From Callorhinus ursinus (lineage: Eukaryota; Chordata; Mammalia; Carnivora; Otariidae): a stretch of DNA of 64,000 nt. A program made the translations under genes and the position numbers. The DNA is taken from assembly GCF_003265705.1 (NCBI RefSeq), contig NW_020312848.1:54226808-54290807 (forward strand), written 5' to 3'. A model generated the notes under the pieces. It saw only the letters and a list, made by a program, of their open reading frames with translations, searched no databases and had not been told where the DNA came from. Below, one piece after another: positions 57,441 through 64,000 of this stretch (its first letter is position 1; every line of letters starts with the position of its first letter).

Positions 57441-60400
57441 TTGTCTCTGTCTCAGGGTGACCACAGGGTAGCATAGTACTGCACACCCAGTAAAAGCTTC
57501 GTTAACTATCTCTGGGAAGAGTAAGTTCGGTTCATACTAAGTCATCCCCCGGCAGTATTCTATTTTGATAATTTTGTTACAATTTTAAATTCTAAGCATT
57601 TAATTTTCTTTGTATGTGTACCACCACCATTTAGATTGGGTACATGGTAGGATAATTCTTTTGTAATTTTATTAAATCTGATTTGTGAAAGAGACCAGGG
57701 ACTAGAGATGACTTGCACCTGCTAACAGATTATAGGTTATAAGAAAATGTTGCTTTATATTGTCACTCCAGCAGCTGCAGTTTCAAGTGTGGTTATTACT
57801 GGCTACAATATCACCCAGTTTTGTTTCTTTTTTTTTTTTATTAAAAGAAGTTCATGCTATTGACTCATTACTTCCGTATTTATTATTCTTATTGAAAATC
57901 ACTAGATTTAATTCTGTTGGTTTCCTTCCTGATTGAAAACATTTGAACCCAGAAAGCACAGTATTTCTTAAGACATTTGTAACTATTCATCACGGATATG
58001 AAAATTACAGTCATGCAGCATTGTGTGAGCAGTGATTTCCAAGAAAAAAAAATTCTTTACACATATGGTAAGCGGGTGACCAATGCTATCCAGGTTTGAA
58101 GATGCTGAATGTTCATATAACTGGTATTTGAAATTTTGATGTGTATTGCATTTGTTACTGAATATCAAGAATACATTTTTTTTTGCTCACAGAGAGTAAG
58201 TTTAAAATGGGGTCTTTTGTAGAAGCACCCATCCTGTTTAGAATGATATAACAGACGCTGAATGTTCACATATCAAACAAAATGCCAGCTTTCTGTAGAA
58301 AAAAAGGTGTCAAAAAGTTTCTTTGTACCTTTAACGCATGTGATTATGTAGTACAAAATGCAGAGTTTGTAAAATTTCTTGAATATACAGGCAAAAAAAT
58401 GAATAATTCAAAACAACTCATAAGTTCTCCATTCTATTGTCCCTTTATAACGCAGGCAGAAGATAGCGGTGCGCTCCCAATAGAGCTGAATTTGCACAAG
58501 TTACACCTCTGAAAATGCCAGATGGTCTATGGTCTACTTTTGAGAGCTGTCACATATGTAAAGATTTGAAAAAAGAAAGACAGCTGAATGAGAGCAGTGG
58601 ATCATTAAAGGGAGAGTGAGGGTCCCTAGGCATCACTTGTGTTTTAAGAAGCATTGTGTCGTTCCCATATTAGTGTGCTTTTTTTTTTTTTTAAAGCCAT
58701 ACACAACTTTTACGCAGTAAGGAAAAGAAATCTGTTTAAAGCCAAGTAGTTGGGGTTTAATCAGTCAGATGTTTTTGTTCTTCATTTGAGAATAAAATCA
58801 TGTTTCTGACTTGGTTTTACTTACAATTTTCCTGTAAGATTCAAGTCACACCCATGAAAAATTCTCAGTGACGTTAAAATAAATTGTTAAGATAGCTAAT
58901 CTATCTAGGGTTTATCCAGTTTTAATTTGACTTACATACTGCGTGTATCTGACCAAATCATAAAACTAAGAAATTGTGTTAATGTTAAAAATCTGGCATA
59001 AAGAGATAATACTCAGTTGTTACCTGACCATAATACAAACTATAGGAAAAATAATTGGGTGACAGTGAAACAAAAATGAATGTACTATCATTTTTCTGCC
59101 AACAGAAATAGATATCATTTTGAAGATTGAAATGTAGATAAATCATTAAGGATATGTTTGAATACCACTCCAGCCATACCCGGTAATTTGCAAATAGTCA
59201 ATTTTGATAGTAGAAAAAGGTCAGATCTGTCAGTTTAAGAATTTCGTGGCAAGACGTAGTTGTCTTTTACCACCTTTATTTTTAGTTATTGAGAATGTTT
59301 ATGACATGGTAATTTTAAATTTATCTTGGATTATGGACTATGACAGGACATTTTTGGTTGACAAGAAGCTCCTTAGCATCGGTCAGTTGGACATTTCAAT
59401 TTAACCAAGCTCTCAGATTGCTTGAAATATTCTTCAGAGAAAAAGTCGCCCAAAATACTCCATTTATTTGGCGAGATTACTGGTAAGTGCTCTGAAAAGA
59501 ACACCAAATTAGGTTTAACTGTCTTCTTTGGCATCCCTTTAAATACATATGCATAACTATCTATGTTCAATAGCAGTCATTAGGATGTCATTCTAGTTGA
59601 TACAAGAAGCTATGGGAGCAGCAGATTAATCTCTAGATCAAATGATTGCACACCCATAATAGATCTCCTCTTGCAGATGTCTTGTCCATTTTTGTTACAA
59701 GAAGGTCATATACAGCTGTTAAACAGAGATGTAACTTTTTTTTTTCCATCAAGAGTTAAGGACAAAACCAAAATATTTTTGATATATTTTCACACCATTA
59801 CTTTGTCGTATTCCCCAATATTTAATTTTTAGGTAATCATTCTCTTTTATCACTGAAGAACCGAAAAACTGTACGAGGAGTTCATAGGTTAGTTTAATAG
59901 ATATTAATGGTAACAGATTTGGTAGGAAAAGATGCTTTTGTTTGTTAAGAAATGAATTCTTTTTTCTTGAAATATGCACAATCATGGGTAGAATGTTTTG
60001 ATATGTTAAGATGTTTTTCTTCAAGAGACACAAGATATGTGAACAAGAATGGAAGTAAACAATGTGTGCTAAAGACCTACTCAAATGCAAACTGTCGTCT
60101 TTGTCAAAAATATATACCGTTTTGGCTAATGCCCAGATCACAGATAATCAGGCCCTTTTTAGACATTGTCAATACCATGTATAATTGTTAAGCGTTGCAT
60201 GCAATACTTTTTCTAAATTGAGTTCTTAGTATTCAGATTTAATTTACATTTCATAACTGTTCATAATCATAAATGGAAAAGAAGACTAATTAGAACAGCA
60301 GTTTTTGATTTTGAAATTCCAGGAAATTATAAAATAGTAAAATTTTGGCAACGAGTGGTTTTTGTTTTTATAAGAGTTGTTTTTACTGAAGTGCTGTGAT

Positions 60401-60588
60401 TGATAGCTTTGCTTAGGGGCTACTCAATCAATGTAAATGTTGATTTTAATAATCTCATTACTTAACCAGTGTAAACAAATAACATTTGGGGGAAAGAGGA
60501 GTCGGGGCTCTTCAGCTGCAAAAACTAGAATCCATTTTGGCTAATTTAAATGGAAAAAAAATTTATTAGTGATGTAGTTTTGGAATAG

Positions 60589-61374
60589 TGTTGAGGTTTG
60601 GTGGGGTGGGGTGCAGAGCCAATGGCCCAGAAAGAATTCTTGAGATGGTCTTTGGTGCAAAAAGGTGGTTTTATTAATGCATGGGGACACGACCCATGGG
60701 CAGAAAGAGCTGCTGCACCAGGGTTGTGATGAGGGCTGGCTGATTACATACTTGGGAGGTGGGGGTAGGGGAAAAGGGAAGTTTTCAAAAGAACTTTCAT
60801 ACGCTGAAGAGGACGTAAGATACTGGAGGCCATGCCATTGTCAAGGTTTTTTTCCCCTCTAGTAAGGCATTAATAGTAAGACAGTTGGGAGCTTCCTGGA
60901 GGAATGTGACACATACCCCACCCAGTAGTTGGGGTGGGATGGGGGAGGGATGTTGCAGGGTGTCAGCTTCTGCTTTGTCCTCAGCACAAGGAGGTGTGCT
61001 GCTCCCTCCTCATTAGCACACACACCCTCCCAGGAGTTACACAGCCAAGATCATTCCCATCCATTCCGTGGGGCTTCTCTGTTGAAAATCCCACTGCTGT
61101 GCCATCAGCCCATGGTCTGCTAGGGAGTGGATATCAGACGCTGCATCCCACAGCCAAGACCAGTAAACGTCTTCTGTACTGTTTGTGCTCAGAGTTACCT
61201 CCCTGGTGTGGCTGTGGTCTTGCTTTGGCCACTGCTGTATGTAAGTCATCCTTGTGCTTGGTAGGACTTAGGTCACAAACCTGTCCCCTAGCGGCAGAGC
61301 AGTCAAGGAATGGGCTAGAGGAATTGACCAAAACTCTGTGAGGGTGTCCAGAAATGCCAGGCAGCACAAATGAT
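60589..61374 (-). mobile_element. Probable solo LTR of an endogenous retrovirus (ERV1-like), antisense
   Basis: The text AAAGAATTCTTGAGATGGTC TTTGGTGCAAAAAGGTGG, then a GGGGACACGACCCATGGGCAG block and AAGAGCTGCTGCACCAGGG resembles carnivore ERV1-type LTRs read in reverse. A polyadenylation signal AATAAA is present on the minus strand at 60670-60675, as expected in an LTR R region. A 6-base repeat GAATAG at 60583-60588 and 61375-61380 could be the target duplication, but the right boundary does not end in the expected CA, so limits are tentative. No gag, pol or env remnant is seen. The open frames here are chance. Confidence 0.5.
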
Positions 61375-61467
61375 GAATAGTCATCCTGCTTTTTTTTTAT
61401 GATTCATTGTCCAAAGAATCTAATTTGTCCCTCCTTAGTATCATGGTATTAGGTCTCATATTCTTTT

Positions 61468-61655
61468 AAAAGATTTTATTTATTTATTTGAGAGAGAGCA
61501 TGCGTGCAAGAGAGCAGGAGCAGGGGGAGGGACAGAGGGAGAAGCAGACTCCCCACTGAGCAGGGAGCCCCAGGGGCTGATCTCAGGACTTTGGGATCAA
61601 GACCTGAGCTGAAACCAAGAGACAGATGCTTAACCGACTGCACCACCAGGTGCCC
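61468..61655 (-). mobile_element. Can-SINE, antisense
   Basis: Reverse-complement copy: GATTTTATTTATTTATTTGA GAGAGAGCATGCG, CAGACTCCCCACTGAGCAGG, GGATCAAGACCTGAGCTGAA and CGACTGCACCACCAGGTGCC CC. The flanks CTCATATTCTTTT and CTCTTACATTTTT look like a worn duplication. Confidence 0.9.
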
Positions 61656-61789
61656 CTCTTACATTTTTTTTCAATCTGAAATGTTTTGCTTTTCACATAC
61701 AGGCATTTAATGCATCCGTAATTTATCTCTATAAGGTATATATGCACTTAGATATGCAAACACAGACATATTTGGAGCTCTCTCTATTT

Positions 61790-62640
61790 TTCCCCTGGTT
61801 ATTTGTGCCTGGACCCACAGCACATGGCTTTAGTGCCTGGAGTTTCTTGATAGGACTATATATGTAGTAAGTCAAGTGCTGCAACCCTCTTTTACTTCCT
61901 TAAAATTGCTTTAGTGATTCTTGGTTACTTTTCCTTATAAATTTTTGGATCAGTTTGTCAAGTTCTGTGTAAAAGCCTGTCAGAAATTTTATGGGAATTA
62001 CGCTAAATAAATAAATTGGGGAGGATTAATATTCACTCTACATTTAGTAGGTTTCTTTTATGTCCTTCAGTACTGTTCTGTGATTTTTTTCGCCATAAAA
62101 TCTCTGCCCATTTTTCTTCCTAGCTTAATTCTTAGATACTTACGGGAGGTTTTGGGGGGCTTTTTTTTCTTTTTTCTTTATTTTTTTGATCTTGTAAAGA
62201 GTTCATTTTTTCTTGTATATTTGCTGTTTGGTTACTGTTGGCATAGAGGAAGTTTGTTGATTTTAATGTGGTTGATCTTGAATATATCTTGTTAAATTCT
62301 TAATGTTTCGCAGGGTTTGTAGTCTCATAAATTTCCCCTAGAACATTCCAATTGGGTATGCATCTCAAAAATATTTTTTTTCAGACCTATTATTTCTTTT
62401 TCATGTTCTATTCCTTTCACCAGTACCTCCAGTGTCATGTCAAATAAGAGGGGTGAATTTGGGCCACTTTTTCTTGGTCCTAACCTAAATGGGAGCATTT
62501 CTAAAGTGCTGACATTTAATTTCGGCAGATGTGTTTTATCAGATTAAGGAAGCTCTCTTCTATTCCCAACCAACTTATTCCCAATAAATGGCTTATTTTT
62601 ATGTCAAATTAAAAAATAAATATGGAAAAGTTTTCTCCAG
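61790..62640 (-). mobile_element. Old LINE-1 ORF2 fragment, antisense
   Basis: The text is the reverse complement of diverged L1 ORF2: TTGGATCAGTTTGTCAAGTT CTGTG, a TCCTTCAGTACTGTTCTGTG block, CTTCCTAGCTTAATTCTTAG ATACTT, TTTCACCAGTACCTCCAGTG TCATG, and TTTTATCAGATTAAGGAAGC TCTCTTCTATTCCC. It has many indels and no usable frame. T-rich runs at 62160-62190 and 62365-62375 interrupt it. Confidence 0.7.
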
Positions 62641-62659
62641 GACTTAAAAGGAAATTGAA

Positions 62660-62781
62660 GGGGTGCCTGACTGGCTCAGTTGGAAGAACATGTGACTCTT
62701 GATCTCAGGGTCATGAGTTGGAGCCCCACACTAGCTGTAGAGATTACTTAAATAAATAAAACTGTTTAAAAAAATTAAAAT
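62660..62781 (+). mobile_element. Old carnivore tRNA-type SINE, sense, short
   Basis: GGGGTGCCTGACTGGCTCAG, TGTGACTCTTGATCTCAGGG TCATGAGTTGGAGCCCCACA and TGTAGAGATTACTTAAATAA ATAAAAC form a short SINE lacking the CT-rich zone, typical of the older subfamily. The 9-base duplication GAAATTGAA (62651-62659 and 62782-62790) flanks it. Confidence 0.88.
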
Positions 62782-63273
62782 GAAATTGAAAAGAAAACAA
62801 CTATATATTTCTATGTTGTCCAGTTTTGATACTTGGAATCATTGTTTTTTTCCTTTTATCTCAAAAGATAATTAAACATTTTATCCCGTTATCTGGGGAT
62901 GTTGAGATAATACCATGTTTCTAGCACCCAAAAGAGGGACCTGGTACGTAGAAAAACAAACACTTGCTGTTGAATGAGTGTGGAATAACTTTTTCAGATT
63001 TCCAATTTAAATTTTCTTAAAAAACAAAGCAGTCTTTCCCACTGTTTTCATATGCCTTGTATAAAGTCACTTTTGGTGACCCTGTCCCACTTCCCTTTTT
63101 TTACTATGTTTTCTCTGTATCCATGTTTATTAATATTTTCCTTTTTTCTTTCTCTCCATTTTGTAGAACCATGGGTAAAGCCCAGGAAAAAAAAAAAAGT
63201 CTGTTCCTGAATATATTTTGATGATTTTCAAATATTTCTTTTTTTAACTGGATCAACTTTTCCTGTTGTTTAG

Positions 63274-63549
63274 CTCAACCCCAGCGCTTGCCTCAGCTTC
63301 CAACGTGCTCACAGGAACCAAGTGAGGAAGAAACCAGCAAGATAAAGAATGGCCACACAAGCCTGAGCAATGGAAATGGAATTCACCACGGGGCCAAACA
63401 TGTATCTGCAGATAATCGAAGACTTTCAGCACCTGTTTCTCACAAAATGCATAGAAAAATTCAGTCCAGCTTGTCTGTAAACAGCGATATCAGTAAGAAG
63501 AGTAAAGTAAATGCTGTCTTTTCCCAAAAGACAGGCTCTTCACCTGAAG
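63274..63549 (+). CDS. MDFIC: MDFIC coding exon 3
   Basis: A 276-base exon, phase 1 to phase 1 (92 codons). The acceptor is CCTGTTGTTTAG|CTCAACC and the donor CTGAAG|GTGAGT. Joined to exon 2 it reads TQPQRLPQLPTCSQEPSEEE, continues through KIKNGHTSLSNGNGIHHGAK and the basic MHRKIQSSLSVNSDISKKSK, and ends QKTGSSPE with one base of the next codon. The NGNGIHHGAKH and KMHRKIQSSLSVNSDISKKS blocks are strongly conserved MDFIC sequence. It is serine-, lysine- and histidine-rich, without a fold. In the family the next exon begins the cysteine-rich I-mfa domain, which is not in this window. Reading past the donor meets a stop within 11 codons. Confidence 0.96.
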
Positions 63550-64000
63550 GTGAGTTGGAGATACATGCTTATTTTATTTGACCAGATGTAAAATCATAGT
63601 CACCAATAACTACTTGATCAAGCAAACATGAATGAAGAATCTTGCTTATCTTTCAGACAAACAGGAGTTTTGGTAAAATACAACCTCTCCAAAGGGAAAC
63701 ACAAGCTAGGAAAGGAAGTGCCGGCATCTGACATCCTGCTTTAGATTATTGCCTTCTAGAGTGAGGAGTCATTACTTTAAATAGAACCGATATACTTACT
63801 GTTTTTAATACCATGTTTAAAAATATGGATGCAACGTGCTGGTGGTGGATGCATGTATTTTCTCTATCCCTGGTTCATTATGTTATTCTGTGGTTCAGAG
63901 AGAAGATCGCCTGCTTGTATGTTTGTCTTGCAAATGAGTTCTTAAATATGCAACACTAAAATGAGAAAAAGATTTGGTGATTGTCATATTCTTGCCAGAG
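63550..64000 (+). other. MDFIC: MDFIC intron 3, 5' part
   Basis: Begins GTGAGTTGG. The remaining 451 bases are AT-rich intron with no repeat or ORF recognised. The I-mfa-encoding exon or exons must lie beyond 64000. Confidence 0.85.

Larger units (their letters stand above)
29336..63273 (+). other. MDFIC: MDFIC intron 2
   Basis: A 33.9-kb phase 1 intron from GTAAGT at 29336 to TTGTTTAG at 63273. Stretches without listed features (30365-32680, 32710-34216, 34746-36885, 36996-38589, 39560-41575, 42721-45690, 45861-46750, 48320-49300, 50531-53500, 54336-55640, 55761-57407, 57441-60588) show no gene. A low-confidence old repeat is at 37700-37880 (AATTTCAAGATGGCAGC and GCTACGAAGCCGGGCCTGG). Scattered old repeat remnants and isolated open frames such as 31204-31590 and 59749-60141 (minus) lack any recognisable domain. 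Confidence 0.9.

Noticed and set aside
59749..60141. 130-codon open frame on the minus strand in intron 2
   Set aside because: AT-rich composition with many Leu, Lys, Ile and Phe residues and no motif. Overlapping plus-strand frames are open as well.
1..64000. CRISPR arrays, operons, ribosome binding sites or prokaryotic terminators
   Set aside because: Spliced exons, SINEs, LINEs and a CpG island show mammalian nuclear DNA. No regularly spaced repeat array was seen.

Overview
This window is nuclear DNA from a placental mammal, most likely a caniform carnivoran of the arctoid group (bear, seal, mustelid or raccoon relatives). At least a dozen tRNA-derived carnivore SINEs (Can-SINEs) start with the GCCTGGGTGGCTCAG head, run through CTTCGGCTCAGGTCATGATC and end in AATAAATAAA-type tails. 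The head types seen are the general caniform ones. The canid SINEC_Cf type and the longer felid type are both absent. Carnivore L1 3' ends and ancient mammalian L2, MIR and hAT-Charlie remnants agree with this. The species call is an inference; the carnivoran call is firm.

Only one protein-coding gene can be supported: the 5' part of MDFIC (MyoD family inhibitor domain containing, also called HIC), on the plus strand. Three coding exons are visible. Exon 1 is 11241-11325 and begins MSGAGEALSPG. Exon 2 is 29213-29335 and exon 3 is 63274-63549. Their donors and acceptors are canonical and the reading frame joins cleanly with phase 1 at every junction. Together they give 161 codons plus one base of the N-terminal half. 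The cysteine-rich I-mfa domain at the C-terminus must lie beyond base 64000. Exon 1 sits at the 3' edge of a CpG island (about 10360-11330) that is evidently the promoter.

Layout: 1 to about 10.35 kb is intergenic flank, a mosaic of repeats with no gene recognised. In human the upstream neighbour is FOXP2, so this is probably the FOXP2-MDFIC intergenic space. The promoter and 5' leader occupy 10.35-11.24 kb. Intron 1 runs 11326-29212, intron 2 runs 29336-63273, and intron 3 starts at 63550. The introns hold Can-SINEs (most antisense to the gene), L1 and L2 pieces, MIRs, old DNA transposons, a probable antisense solo LTR at about 60.6-61.4 kb and several microsatellites.

The most interesting sequence is the MDFIC leader. 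The frame of the AUG stays open upstream to 10995 and contains GTG codons in strong context, consistent with the known non-AUG p40 form of human HIC. The same stretch holds a separate 41-codon upstream ORF, a G-quadruplex motif over one candidate GTG, and an almost palindromic C-run/G-run hairpin that carries the stop closing the extended frame. I see no new gene system, no CRISPR array and no functional RNA gene. Repeat family names were assigned by eye and should be read as class-level calls.
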